Shown here: in pieces, positions 11,388 through 22,577 of the stretch | How positions within the stretch are numbered: the stretch's first letter is position 1 | Layout: each line of letters starts with the position of its first letter | NCBI RefSeq assembly: GCF_026745355.1 | Contig: NC_079202.1 | Coordinates: 37,462,043 to 37,526,042 of the forward strand | Length of the DNA stretch: 64,000 nt | Reading direction: 5' to 3' | From: Beta vulgaris subsp. vulgaris | Lineage: Eukaryota; Streptophyta; Magnoliopsida; Caryophyllales; Amaranthaceae | Position numbers and translations under genes: made by a program | The notes under the pieces: model-generated | What the model saw: the letters and a program-made list of their open reading frames with translations, nothing else | What the model was told of the DNA's origin: nothing | The model's database searches: none

Positions 11388-12657
11388 ACTCCCACCAATC
11401 TTCCTCTTTTACATACTGCTCATGAACCCATCTTATCCATAGATTGTCTTTCTTTAAGGCAATAGCCCACACATACCTCCCTAGTGCTGCCTGATTCCAA
11501 ATCAAAATGTTTTTGATTCCAAGACCACCCTCTTTTTTACTACAGCAAACTGCATCGCATTTAACATTCACTGAACTTTGACTGTAGTGTTCACCAGTCC
11601 AAAGATATGATCTGCATATCTTATTTATATCTTGTAAAACTTTCCTGGGGATGATCATTATCTGTGCCCAATAAACATGCAAACTCATGAGGACTGAGTT
11701 CACCATGCATAATCTCCCTTGATATGATAGGTGTCTGCTACTCCAACACCTAATTCTAGCTGTCATTTTTTCCACAAGGCCTTCACACTCTTTTATGCTT
11801 AGTCTTTTATAACATATAGGGACCCCCAGGTACCTGAAAGGGAACCTCCCCAGACTGAAGCCTGGCATATGCAACAGCCTTTGAACTTCCTGCTGGTTTA
11901 ACCCCACTGTATATAGTTCAGACTTTTGTTTGTTGGCTTCTAAGCCTGAAGTCTCAGAGAAATGAGTGAATCCTTGCAACATTCTCAGCACAGACTTGAA
12001 TTCACCTTTGCAACACATGATGATATCATCTGCGAAGCACAGATGATTGATTTTGATACCAGTGCATAATCTAGGGTGAAACTTGAAATCATCTTTCTCA
12101 CCCACTATCTTCATTGTTCTACTGAAATATTCCATGCATATCACAAATATCAGAGGTGAGAGGGGGTCTCCTTGCCTAAGACCCCTCTTACCTTTGAAAA
12201 AACCAACCAATTCCCCATTTATCATCAAAGAGAAGCTAGGAGTTTTAATACATTCCATAGTCATCTCCACAAAGCTGGAAGGGAATTTCATAGCCAGCAA
12301 TATCTCTTCAATAAAGCACCAGTCTATTGAATCATATGCTTTTTTAAGGTCCATTTTGATGATACAACCTGGAGCAGCATCTTTCTTCCCATAATTCTTA
12401 ACAATATCTTGACAAATTAAGATATTGTGTGCTATAAATCTCCCTTTTATGAAAGCACCTTGGTTTGCAGCTATAATTTCAGGAAGAATCTTGCTTAATC
12501 TAGAACACAGCAACTTGGTAATGCACTTGTATATAACATTGCAGCACGCTATTGGCCTGAATTCAGTGACATTACCAGGGCATTTGACCTTTGGAATCAA
12601 AGCCAAAATAGTATGATTTATCTCTTTCAATAATTTTCTTGATTGAAAGAAATCCAA
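11388..12657 (-). pseudogene. LINE copy B reverse transcriptase, core intact, 3' end cut at duplication junction
   Basis: The same RT as copy A, without the 540-bp deletion. Frame 12657-11377 shows [40 protein letters not shown], the catalytic box HLCFADDIIMCC with both Asp residues, and [12 protein letters not shown]. The thumb follows ([24 protein letters not shown]). The protein is cut at about 11388 where the tandem junction joins flank DNA ([11 protein letters not shown] is read through the joint), so the zf-RVT tail is missing. Upstream the shared TAA at about 12674 separates it from the endonuclease. It is the only LINE RT in the window with an undamaged core in one long frame. Confidence 0.88.
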
Positions 12658-12673
12658 GACAACAGCAGTACAT

Positions 12674-14109
12674 TAATCACCTACAATACTCCATGCATCC
12701 TTGTAGAAAGATGACCCAAATCCATCAGGCCCTGGTGACTTATCACCAGGGATTGAAAAATTGCCTGCTTCACTTCTTCAGGAGTAAAAGGAACCATTAG
12801 TGTTTGACATTGTTTTGCAGTCAATACAGGACCAGCATCAATCACCTCCTGTTGCACATGACTCCTAATATTCCTGGAGTACCAAGTAGCTGAATGTAAT
12901 AGAGCAGAAATGCTTTATTCACCTCTTCATTACCTTCTACCCATCTCCCTTCTATATCAGAAACACCATAAATTGTGTTCTGGAGTCTTCTGGCCTTTAA
13001 AGCATTGTGAAATGCTTTTGAGTTTTCATCTCCATCTTTTATCCATGCTAGCTTGCTCTTCTGTTGCATAAAAGAAAATATATTTAGCATGAACTTTCTG
13101 ATACTCCAGTGCAGCTAGTTGTTCTCTCTCTCTAGCTTGGATGCTGGTAGCATTAAGATGCAACAACTTCTGAGCTTCTTGCAAGGCTATTTGTGCTTTA
13201 GTATCTTCAATGTGAATCTGAGAGAACCCCTGTTTGTTCATCTCTTTTAACACTTTCTTCACCTGCTTCAGCTTCTGGGTGAACTTGAACATTGCACACC
13301 TCTAACTTCAAACCTCCAAGCATTCTGAACCTTACTTAGGAACTCCTCTCCCATACTCCACATATGAAAATATTTGAAAGGTGCTTTGCTACTCCTACTT
13401 CCTTCATGGACTCTAATCGGTATAGGGGTATGATCAAAGAGGCCTTCCTCCATAAACATAGCATCTGCAGTACTGAAATGATCTCTCCATTTCTCATTCC
13501 CAAGCATCTATCCAATTTTGAAAAGACTCTATCACTACCTTGTTGTTTGTTGTTCCAAGTGTAGTAACATCTATTTGACTTAATATCATCTAAGCCACAA
13601 TGATTAACACATCTTCTGAAAGCCTCCATCTCACCATCTCTAACTAGTACACCTATTCTTTCATCCTTATTGAGTACACAATTAAAATCACCTCCAAGTA
13701 TCCAAGGCTCTATCATGGTGTCAGCTTGAACCATCATATCCTGCCATAGCTGTTCTCTATCTCCTGCATTATTAAATGCATAGACAAAAGTGCTACAAAA
13801 ACCTGTAGTTAACCCAGTAGGTTTTATAATGCAATGAATAGCCTGAGCACTCATCCACCTTATATCCACCTGAAAACTCAATGGATTCCAGGCCAAAATG
13901 ATTCTGCCACCATTGTGGTATGATGAGTTTGAACAGAAACACCAACCACTAAACAACCTTTGGTATACTGTTCCCATATCTTTTGCTTTTACTTTAGTCT
14001 CTAGGAGACTAACCATGCCAAGGGATCTTTTATTCAACAGCTTCTTCACTTCATTTTGTTTCATCATGCTGTTGATCCCTCGGACATTCCATATCACTAT
14101 ACTATCCAT
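12674..14109 (-). pseudogene. LINE copy B endonuclease half, broken by single-base indels
   Basis: The same protein as in copy A (start ATG at 14109), but relative to copy A it carries several one-base changes that shift frame: near 13507 (a C missing in CAAGCATCTATCC), near 13302, an extra A near 13077, near 12876 and near 12760. The catalytic blocks LLETKV and GGDFNCVLN sit in the first frame (14139-13336), while GLFDHTPIPIRV falls in another (13507-13268). All the lesions are single-base, in contrast with the clean copy A frame. It cannot make endonuclease as read. Confidence 0.85.
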
Positions 14110-15334
14110 TTTCTGCAGGAGAGTCCCCCCTCCTTGCACTCAGAACCTTCTCTGCTTCACAGGTAATAGATCCTACTAGCACTTGTTCATCCTCCAATTC
14201 ATTCAACACATTGAAAGAATTTTTAGTTGTAACAGGTTTAATGTTTTGTGCTAAATTCTTAGCAGTATGATGAGTCTCTTGAAAAGGAACTACATCTCTT
14301 GTATTATCACACACTTGCACTGAAATCTCCTTTTCCCTCCAGACTTTTTTCACCACACCTCTATTGCACAATTTAGTCTTATGACGAAACTGCTTACATT
14401 TCATACATTTCTCTGGCTTCCATTCATATGTCACCTCAATTACAACCTCAATCCCTTTTTTATTCACAAAACTCAGTTGATCTGGAAACTCCTGTTCAAT
14501 TTTCACCTCTATCATCATCCTCGCATACTGGAGCTTCTCTCTTTTAGCAGTTGCAGCATCAACTTTCACAAATTTTCCTATTGGACTTACCAATTTTGCA
14601 AGGCATTTTTCATTCCAGTATTTAAAATCTACCTTCATCTGAATCCATGTAGGAACAATCTCAAATTGATCCTTGATCACATCCATATCTTGTTCCCAAG
14701 CTCTTACCATCATCGGTTTACTATCGAAAAAAGGTATAGGTCCATTGAGAACAGCATCCTTCTTCTCCATAGTCATAAACCTCACAATGCAACTCCCTTC
14801 TTTATCATCGCTACTTATCTACTCCATTATGCTTCCATATTCTTCGTATGAATCCTTCCATTACATATGGAGGTGGATTTGCACCAACAATATAGCATAT
14901 AACAGATGACATCCAAAATTCAACTTCAGGTTGAACATCTTCAACCTCAATTTTGACTAAATTTTTCTCAGATTTATCAATTACATCATTATCAGCAATA
15001 ACAGATGGACTGGATTCTACCTCATGATCAGACATTTGTAGGATCGGAATTGGCTCAATACACCTTCTTCTTTCATCATTCGTGCTCCTCTTCGTTGTAT
15101 CATTTGAATTGATTGCTGATAACCACTCCGAGAACAAACGATGCGATTGCATATTTGTTTGATCTTACTGATTGCAACCTCCTCTGTTTTTTCCTCCATT
15201 TGAAAATCCATAGCACTAACTCCAAGTATTTCATCCATTGGGCGAGTCTTTTTTGCATTTGAATCAGAAATTGGACCTTTTTGCTTGTTATTGCTAGCAT
15301 TTGCAGCCTGCTGAACTTTAGATTTCCTCGCCAT
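14102..15334 (-). pseudogene. LINE copy B ORF1 (DUF4283), frameshifted
   Basis: ORF1 from the ATG at 15334 (MARKSKVQQAAN). The early codon that is a stop in copy A is CAG here. A one-base deletion near 15153 shifts the frame. Further small changes near 14788-14815 split the DUF4283 region. Frame 14785-14102 keeps the basic middle and the CCHC-like KCMKCKQFRHKTKLC, and ends at 14102 overlapping the ORF2 start. Confidence 0.83.
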
Positions 15335-15508
15335 GGCAGAGGGAATTCTAGAGAGAGAAGCACACACTAACAAGAATGCATTTGTAACTCTTATTTGTGA
15401 AATCTAAAGATAACTAAACTAATTAAAACTAGAAAGAATAAATCAAACAAAATAAAATAAACGAAAACAGGAAAATAAATCTAAGACATATAAAAATTTC
15501 TTCTAACA

Positions 15509-16049
15509 TAATAAACTAAAAATCGAATAAACAAAAAATCATGTAAACGTTAATTATATGTCATTATCAAAATAGTGATATAACATTTGCATATTTTGAA
15601 TTTGTGGGTATGCCTTCTGAAAACCTGCACGGGACCCTACTCATCCACTAGGGCAGCCTAAGGGTTTAAAGGGCTTTTTGAACATGCTAGCTACAATCGT
15701 GATTCCTACAAAATTGAGTTAGGATTTATTGCTTTCTTAGTATTAGGAGCATATTAGTTGCATTCATGCATTTTGATGATTACATAAAATATATATTAAT
15801 TCCATGAGATTGATAATTTATGAGATTTGGGCATATATTGGATATTGGAATTAAATTTTACAAGATTGAGTTAGACTGCATTGACCTCTTTATGGGACGA
15901 TTGTTTTGCAACTTGAATGGTTTGTGGTAATATTGGTTAACATTCCCCAAGAGAGACTTGATTTTACTCGGTAATCATAAGCCTTGTGAGGATTTTTTCA
16001 AGCCTTATAAACCGACACATCTACATCAGTCTTCTACTTTTTGTTGTGT
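15509..16049. other. no gene seen (AT-rich)
   Basis: AT-rich DNA just outside the inferred copia LTR end. I see no open frame, repeat or RNA gene that I can support. Confidence 0.5.
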
Positions 16050-16950
16050 GATAGTTACTCATGAAGTATGACTCTTAAACTTGGTTCATCATGTGTATAT
16101 TAAAGATAGCAATTGGTGGGAGTATAAACCTCCCACTAATGCTAGTTGGGTGTGGAAAGGCATATGTAGAGTGAAGGATATGTACAGGGAAGTATATAAT
16201 GTTCGGAATCAAGGGCTAGACTCTGACAAACCATACACTGTTCGAGCAGGATACAAGTGACTCAAAGGCCAACTTGAGAAAGTTGGGTGGCATTTTTGGG
16301 TCTTGAATGCAATGAATGATCTTAAGCATGCCTTCATTGCTTGGCTTGTTGTTCTTGGTAGAGTTCGAAAAAGGGATAGGCTTGCTGCTGATGGGCTATG
16401 TAATAACACATAATATTTATTGTGTATCTATGGTCAACATTAGTGTATGCATTTATTTTTCAGATGCACATTTAGTAATCAAGTGTGTGCAATGGTGATG
16501 CAATGGGTTCAGATCAGAAGCACAGGTGCTGACTACTTGTAGACTGGATGCAAGAAGTGGGGAAGATGTTATAGAAGTAAAAAGAGACAACAAAATTGTT
16601 ACATGGCTTTGGCAGCGTCTGTTTACCATGTATGGATTGCAAGAAACCACACTTTATGGCAGAATGTTGTTCCATGACCTTGTCAAGTGGTTAGAACTAT
16701 CCAATATGTTGTATGTTGGCGTGCTAGATCCAAGGTGAATGAAAAGCGGTTTAATGAGGATAAAACTTGGCTGCAAGACCTATAATTTGTAATTAGGTAG
16801 TTTGCTTTGGTATTTTTCTTTCTTTTGTTGGACATTGTTGGTTGTAAAGTCTTGTTGGAGCTGATGTTTTGCTTGGTGCCGTAGTTTAGGCTGTAATTGT
16901 GGCGTTTACGCTTTGGTAATATATTCTTACTCTTTGTCCAAAAAAAATAA
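16050..16950 (+). mobile_element. decayed LINE 3' end
   Basis: Traces of the L1 RT C-terminus in plus-strand frames: VYIKDSNWWEYKPP, ASWVWKGICRVKD (about 16098-16180), then FIAWLVVLGRVRKRDRL (about 16332-16385), and SVYHVWIARNHTLW (about 16610-16660). These match the order of the zf-RVT tail in the other LINEs here. The zinc motif itself is lost. The region ends at TTTGTCCAAAAAAAATAAAA near 16935-16950, a typical LINE 3' end. Many stops make it a much older copy than the other LINEs. Confidence 0.75.
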
Positions 16951-17608
16951 AATAATAAACATGGTTTAGTTATATTACAAAACTCTACATGCAAGACCGT
17001 CTTATCATAATTTTTCTTGAAAAGAAATGAATTATCTAAATTATAAAATTATTTAATTAAAGAGATTCAAAGAACATAAGCCTATCCACCTCCGAATAAT
17101 TTAACTAATATAATAGAGTGGTAGAGATTGCTACATGTTACGTTCCCTACATGAGAGCACGTTCACATGCATTGTTTCACCGCTATATAACAACAACTAA
17201 TTATAATTGATATCATACTCTATCATAATGCTATAAGTTATAAGCCCCCTCCCCCCAACCCAAATTAATTCCTTGATTGTTGCTTACTTGCTTTCTCTAC
17301 CAGTTGTTGGTCCTATTGCTCGTCCCTTTTCTGTTTCTAATTAAAAAAAAATTACGTGAAGAGATATTAATAATACAAGATAGATGGTAGAGAAAGTTAG
17401 TAGAAATCTTAATATCAAACTTTTATATTTTTTACTAATATGTAATTAAAGATAATGACAATACAAGACATGCATTCACAAATGTGAAAAGTGAAAATAT
17501 AATGAATTTTATGGAACAGTAATTATACATATGTATTTGGTAAAATCGATTGCTAGCTTTTGCCTACTCTATCGCTTACGGACATTGATATATTGTACCT
17601 TTTTATTG
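16951..17608. other. no gene seen (AT-rich)
   Basis: AT-rich spacer. A short C-rich run occurs at about 17245-17260. No coding or RNA feature is supported. Confidence 0.5.
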
Positions 17609-17754
17609 TTAGGGTTTGTTTCATTCACCTTATTTTGTCTTATCTTATCTTATTTTGTCTTATCTTATCTTATCTTATAATCTAAACGTATATTATAGTT
17701 TATTCAATCCGATTTGTGTGGATCTGATTCACAGTAAAATTAGTGTGTACTAGG

Positions 17755-18990
17755 CTCACACATGTAAATCGGGACACACACTACTATAAAACACAGAAAC
17801 CCACTATATCACAAACATATACACTATATAAGAGATAAACTAGTTTTAGGCCCGGGCAATGCGTCGAGTACTTATATTTTTCATCTATTAATAATTTAAT
17901 TTTAAAATAATTACACCATATATCACTTGGTGTAGCGGTAAATGTATCTTAATACTTAATAATAGGTCATAGGGTCGATTCAAGATATCATTATAGTTTT
18001 TCCAAAAAATATCATGACCAATCTACTGTTGCTTCATTGCACACGCGATTAAATTGTATTGCAAGAGGAAAGGTTCCACATGGCACATAAAAGCACGCCT
18101 GAAGTAGATTATATACGCAATCAAGGAATTTGTGCTATAATTAACAATTTCACTGACCTTCTTTATGTGAGTTGCCCTCCGATCTTTAAACTCTATCTCT
18201 TGATTCGTCTTCTCGAACAACAACAATAAAATTTAATTAGCATCAAGAATGATTTGTAAAACTACCCCATTGGTTACGAAGTAGAGGACTCTCACATTCA
18301 TGGTAAATTTCGAAAGGGGAGATGGAGCAAGGGGATAATTGCAAAAAAAAAAAAATCAAATAAGAAAAATAAACTTTATGGCTGGAAGTAAGAATTTATT
18401 GCCACATTACTAATTACAACACATATCTATAATTTTTGTGGAAATATGAATCACTAAAAGATGTTTGATGAGATGGTGAGTCTTTGGAAATCCTTACATG
18501 AGATCAAGGGTTCGATCCCAAGCTTTAGCATATATATATTTTTAAATAATGATCACCTGACTTATGCACACGGCAGAAGGAGTATGCCACATGGCGCATA
18601 GATGCTGTTATGCACACCTTTTAATATTTGTATAGATACACTATATCACAAACAAATACACTATAACACATAGAAATACTATTATATTACAAATAAACAT
18701 TATAACTCTTGCAAAAAACACTATAGCACATAGAAAAGCACTATATCACATACAAACACACTACGTCAAAACTGACAATATTATCCTAATCTTTTATAAC
18801 AGGTTCAATTGTACAAATCAACTTAGTACACACAGAAACACACTATATCACAAACAAATACACTATACTAAAAAGAAATACATTATATCACAAACACACT
18901 ATAGTATAAAGAAACACTATCATAAATAAACATACTATAGCAAAGAGAAACACATTATATCACACACAAACACACTGTATCATAATTGAC
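17755..18990. repeat. diverged short repeat array (CACTATATCACAAAC), split by a Helitron
   Basis: Many variants of a word close to CACTATATCACAAACA, about 25-45 bp apart, occur on both sides of the Helitron (about 17790-17838 and 18637-18985). They fit subterminal repeats of the host element. The Helitron interrupts the array in the middle. Confidence 0.65.
17840..18636 (-). mobile_element. non-autonomous Helitron (797 bp)
   Basis: On the minus strand it starts with TCTATACAAATATTAAAAGG (from 18636) and ends with GCATTGCCCGGGCCTAAAACTAG (to 17840). It is flanked by A on the 5' side and T on the 3' side. A 5'-TC, a 3'-CTAG preceded by a GC-rich near-palindrome, and A^T insertion without target duplication are the Helitron rules. 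It carries no Rep/Hel gene. Two tRNA-like A/B-box stretches lie inside. Confidence 0.8.
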
Positions 18991-19710
18991 AATACAATCC
19001 TAATCTTCTATAACAGGTATAATTATACAATTAATTATATAAAAAAAACTTAAAAATAGAGTAAGAACTTGAAGAGAGAGAAAATGAAACAGTTGTGAGA
19101 GAGAAACTGAAAAGGCATCAAGGAAATCTGAGGAGAGAGAAACATAAAATAGTAGACGTTGTAATCATTACAATCTACATAACATCTAATCTATTTGGCA
19201 CAGTGTGCACCCGATTCATAAGAGTTTTTTACTAGTTTATTATATTGTCTAACATCTTATCTAATTATCTTATTTTTTCTGAAATAAGTTAAAATAAGTT
19301 TAACAAAATAGAGTCTTACTTTTATTATAATATTAAAAAAATAGAAATAGGATTCTTAGTAACAACAAAAGGACAATGTAAATATATTATTTCATACATA
19401 TTGCTACAAATAATATTTTACATTTATATTAGTATGACACTTATATTAAAATTATTATTAGTTTTTAATCATGTTTATTAATAATAAACTAGCATGAAGT
19501 ATTATATTTATTTTATTGCTATTTGGTTTTTTTAGAATAGTAATTCTTATTTACTTGTATTATATATAATTTCAAAAAAATAATAATCTCATTTACATAT
19601 GTGAAATTTGAATTTTGATCTAAGGTTTAGAAGTGTATTTAATATTCTAGTATTTGGTTTGTAGAGAACTTATTATACTTATTGCTATTACTGGTGCTGC
19701 TAGCCTGCTA

Positions 19711-19874
<164 letters not shown>

Positions 19875-19919
19875 TTTGGTTATGAAAAGGATTTTGCAAG
19901 GAGTTCTATTATGGAATTA

Positions 19920-20892
19920 CTAGCATTTTTTGCATGCGATGCGTGCTTGATTTTTTTTCAAGACGAAAACTCGATTTTTTTCGACGTATGTAAAAGATAG
20001 AATTTGAACATTAGACATACAAAATATAATTGTTTTTAGTTACAAAATTTAATTGGTTTAGTCTCTGACATTTAAGTCTCTCACCAGTCTTTTTTTTTTT
20101 TGTTTACTTTTCAAAGTTAAATTGTATGAACAAAATAGAAATTTTATTGAATTTATTTATGATTTCTAATATTATAATTTTTTAGTTGATTTTTGAATTA
20201 AGTACACTACTTCATATATTGTGAAGAAAGTGGACAATTGGATTGCAAGTCAAAATTTTGTGAGTATGTATTGACGTTGTAGTGTATTGGTTGTAGTTTG
20301 TAAGTTAATTTTTTGGTTTTTGTAAAGTGTACTCATTTGAGTGATTTGCATAATGTAAATTATGCAATTATATGATTTTAGTTGACTTGTGAGTGATTGT
20401 TATAATTTTATTTCCAATGTTTTTATTTGAACCTCCTTTTGGTTTGTAAGTGAATTTGTAATTTAGAAAGGAAATGGGTAAAATAATCTCTTCATTCGGG
20501 GACACCATAGCTCCCCCTTCCCTTATATAATAGAGATAATAGAGATGACGATTTTTGAGAACAATAATTTGTAAATGAATTTTGTGAATGTTTTTGTATG
20601 TATTGACGTCCTAGTATATTAATTAGTTTTAGTTTGTAAGTAAATTTTTTGTTTTTGTTAAATTTCCCGATCATTTGACTGATTTTTGTGATGTTTTGTG
20701 ATTCTATGAGTGATTTGTAAAGTTTCCTGATATAAATAATTTTTGAGTGATGTTGAAATTTAATTTCCGGTGGCTTTCTTAGAACCCCCATTTTAGTATT
20801 GACATTCCTTTTGTAATTTAGAAAGGGAAGGGGGGCAAAATAGGCATTTCAAAAGAGGACACCATTGCTCCCCTTCCCTTATGTAATAGAGA
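19920..20892 (-). mobile_element. non-autonomous Helitron with duplicated 5' end
   Basis: The minus-strand 3' end is GCACGCATCGCATGC, then AAAAAATGCTAG (to 19920), followed by T. The outer 5' end is TCTCTATTACATAAGGGAAG (from 20892), preceded by A. A second 5' terminus of the same type (TCTATTATATAAGGGAAGGG) lies inside, near 20536. About 270-300 bp behind each 5' end is repeated with divergence (about 20266-20536 and 20600-20892). No helicase gene is present. Confidence 0.75.
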
Positions 20893-21785
20893 TGGGTAAT
20901 CATTTTCAGTTGGATTAGTTAGCGTTCGATGTTTGGGCATGCATATGGCGGTAATAGTATTATTAGTGTTAAGAGAAACCTAATACTATGCTTGATGTTG
21001 CTTGTTCACAATCAAACATATCTTTTCCTCATCAGATTTTATTATCAATTTGAGTGGTGATGAAAATTAATGAAAATAACCACATATTTCAGGACATAGC
21101 TAGTTCATGCATAGACAGTAATATGGTTTTCTTTCTAATTTACACAAATATTTAATATCATTATTGCAGTTTGTGGTCGCCTATCAAACAACTCATATTT
21201 AAGCATTAGAAACCTCTGTATTGTTTTTGTTTTACTTACTTTCTGATTTCGTTGCTCTTTTGATCGATCTATCTATTTTTGCTTTATTACTAATTTGTAA
21301 AAAGTTCTTCCTACATGCGACATTGTCCACCTTATCTCGCACCAAATACACCAACTTGTCCATTCAAATTTTTCTTAAAGAGAAATTTCATTATTAAAGG
21401 TAAAATGGCATCTAAATTAAATATTAAAGAAAAAAAAGATACAATTAAACAAAGTTAAATCAAATTCGTATTCGGGAAAACTAAACTGAACTAGATCGAG
21501 CAATACTATGCAGCCCCTTGTATTTAATGAATCAAACAGCTATTGATAAGGAAATCTATCATTCTGACATAGTTTGGAAAGAGCATTTTTGATCGGGTCA
21601 TGTTAAACGCATTCGACATTCCAATACCTTCATGTTGAGTCTCAAACTTCAACCAATGAGAATAATTTCCTATACCTAAAAACAAACAAAAAACATACTC
21701 ACAACTCCCACAGGGAAGAAGGAGATCTCCACGTACAACTGAGACTAAATACCCCATTATAAGGTTTGAAGAAATTTCATAAAGA
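20893..21785. other. no gene seen (AT-rich)
   Basis: AT-rich spacer between the second Helitron and a tiny LINE-like insertion. I see nothing I can name. Confidence 0.5.
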
Positions 21786-21800
21786 GATACTAAATTATTC

Positions 21801-21820
21801 TTTTTTTTTTTTTGACAAAG
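21801..21820 (-). mobile_element. ultra-short 5'-truncated LINE-like insertion (20 bp)
   Basis: A 14-base T run plus GACAAA is flanked by near-identical 15-mers, GATACTAAATTATTC (21786-21800) and GATACAAAATTATTC (21821-21835). Read on the minus strand it is TTTGTC followed by poly(A), like the end of the decayed LINE at about 16935 (TTTGTCC-A run). It fits a retrotransposition that stopped almost at once. Confidence 0.6.
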
Positions 21821-21987
21821 ATACAAAATTATTCAACAAAACAAGAAAAGGAACTAAAAATTAAAAAAAGAAGGAAAAAAAAGGCTTACCATACATGAAT
21901 ATGACAACCCCTAAATAATTAAGAAGGGATAGGGAAGGCTAAGGTTTTAGAGAGAAAAAAAGGAAGAAATAATCGTCGTATTGTCCT

Positions 21988-22577
21988 TTTTTTTTTTTTT
22001 GAAAATAACATTAAATCATTGATTCAAAGTCATACGACATCTACAATAGAAGTAGAAACTAAACAAATACATTTCAAAATAAAATAAATACTAATATAAA
22101 AACCACGATCGTTGAGTAGATCTAGCACTTCTTAACACCCTCGTCTTTTACATCGCTGTCTGATGCAGCCTTCTGCAAGGGGGTCTCTCGATCTTTTGTA
22201 GTTTTGAAGTAGAACTGGATTTAATTCAATTGATTGTAAATGAAGTCTTGACATCTGTTGCAACTTCGCACAAATTTCGATCAACAAATTAATCTAGAAT
22301 TACACAAAAATCCAAAAACAACGTCTCCAAACTCTCACGTGGAGAGAGATAAAACCCAATGTATGGGTAGATATAACCGAATATATAGGTAGAAAAACTC
22401 TCCATTAGAGAGAGACTAAAATTTATTAGAAACATAAACATAAAAAACTAGTAACAAAAGGAGGAAGGGGGCTTACCACCGCCCAAAAGGATGGTGGTAG
22501 CCCCTAGGTTGAAAATTAGGGTTTTATGGAAGAGGAGAGAGAAGAGGGAAAAAAAGTTGAGGGGAGGCGGCATTTTA
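21988..22577 (-). mobile_element. internally deleted LINE or retroposed transcript with 12-bp target duplication
   Basis: The T run at the left end (about 21987-22000) is a minus-strand poly(A). The 12-mer TCGTATTGTCCT flanks the unit (21976-21987 and 22578-22589). On the minus strand the 5' part (AACCCTAATTTTCAACC near 22525) looks like a LINE leader, and the 3' part (GACTTTGAATCAATG near 22020) like a LINE 3' UTR. No ORF1 or ORF2 lies between. It may be a non-autonomous LINE derivative or a processed transcript. Confidence 0.65.

Larger units (their letters stand above)
7881..15427 (-). repeat. ~4-kb tandem duplication of LINE 5' part plus flank
   Basis: Copy A (7881-11386) and copy B (11388-15427) are nearly identical head-to-tail units. 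Each contains the LINE from mid-ORF2 to its 5' end, plus about 25 bp of target flank beyond the duplicated TTATTTGTGAAAT (11349-11361 and 15391-15403). At the junction the flank (...AATTAAA) jumps straight into the middle of ORF2 (ACTCCCACC) with about two filler bases. The 3' 0.8 kb of the LINE exists only once. The length difference is explained by a 540-bp deletion in copy A and a few single-base indels. Confidence 0.88.
1957..15508 (-). mobile_element. Ty1/copia retrotransposon (SIRE-like?), interrupted by two LINEs
   Basis: A minus-strand copia element: 5' LTR and primer-binding site on the right, then gag, protease, integrase and RT running left to 1957. There a LINE interrupts RT. The remaining RT/RNase H and 3' LTR must lie left of the window. 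The 5' LTR is itself split by a second LINE. Gag style (UBN2 domain followed by a long charged, coiled segment with one CCHC knuckle) resembles the SIRE/Maximus lineage, but that lineage call is from memory of motifs only. Many frameshifts show it is dead. Confidence 0.85.
6106..15508 (-). repeat. copia 5' LTR, split by a LINE
   Basis: The LTR starts with TGTTAG at 6106, two bases from the primer site. It runs to about 7082, is interrupted by the LINE insertion and its duplication, and resumes at 15404. It ends at CTAACA (15503-15508), giving a 6-bp terminal palindrome TGTTAG/CTAACA. The unbroken length would be about 1.08 kb. Inside 6106-7069 I see no other gene. The right-hand end is an inference from the terminal palindrome, because the second LTR is outside the window. 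Confidence 0.6.
17612..19315. mobile_element. PIF/Harbinger-like non-autonomous element, TTA flanks
   Basis: The ends are imperfect inverted repeats: GGGTTTGTTTCATTCACCTT from 17612, and GACTCTATTTTGTTAAACTT read inward from 19315, followed on both sides by TTATTTTG/TTATTTTA-type sequence. TTA sits directly outside each end (17609-17611 and 19316-19318), as expected for PIF/Harbinger (Tourist) elements. The interior has subterminal repeats and a Helitron but no transposase. The TIR match is weak, so this is a candidate. Confidence 0.4.

Noticed and set aside
17930..17992. possible tRNA gene
   Set aside because: A- and B-box-like words are present but no cloverleaf or acceptor stem can be formed, and it lies inside a Helitron.
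18470..18515. possible second tRNA gene
   Set aside because: A GGGTTCGATCCC box alone; no pairing acceptor or anticodon stem was found.
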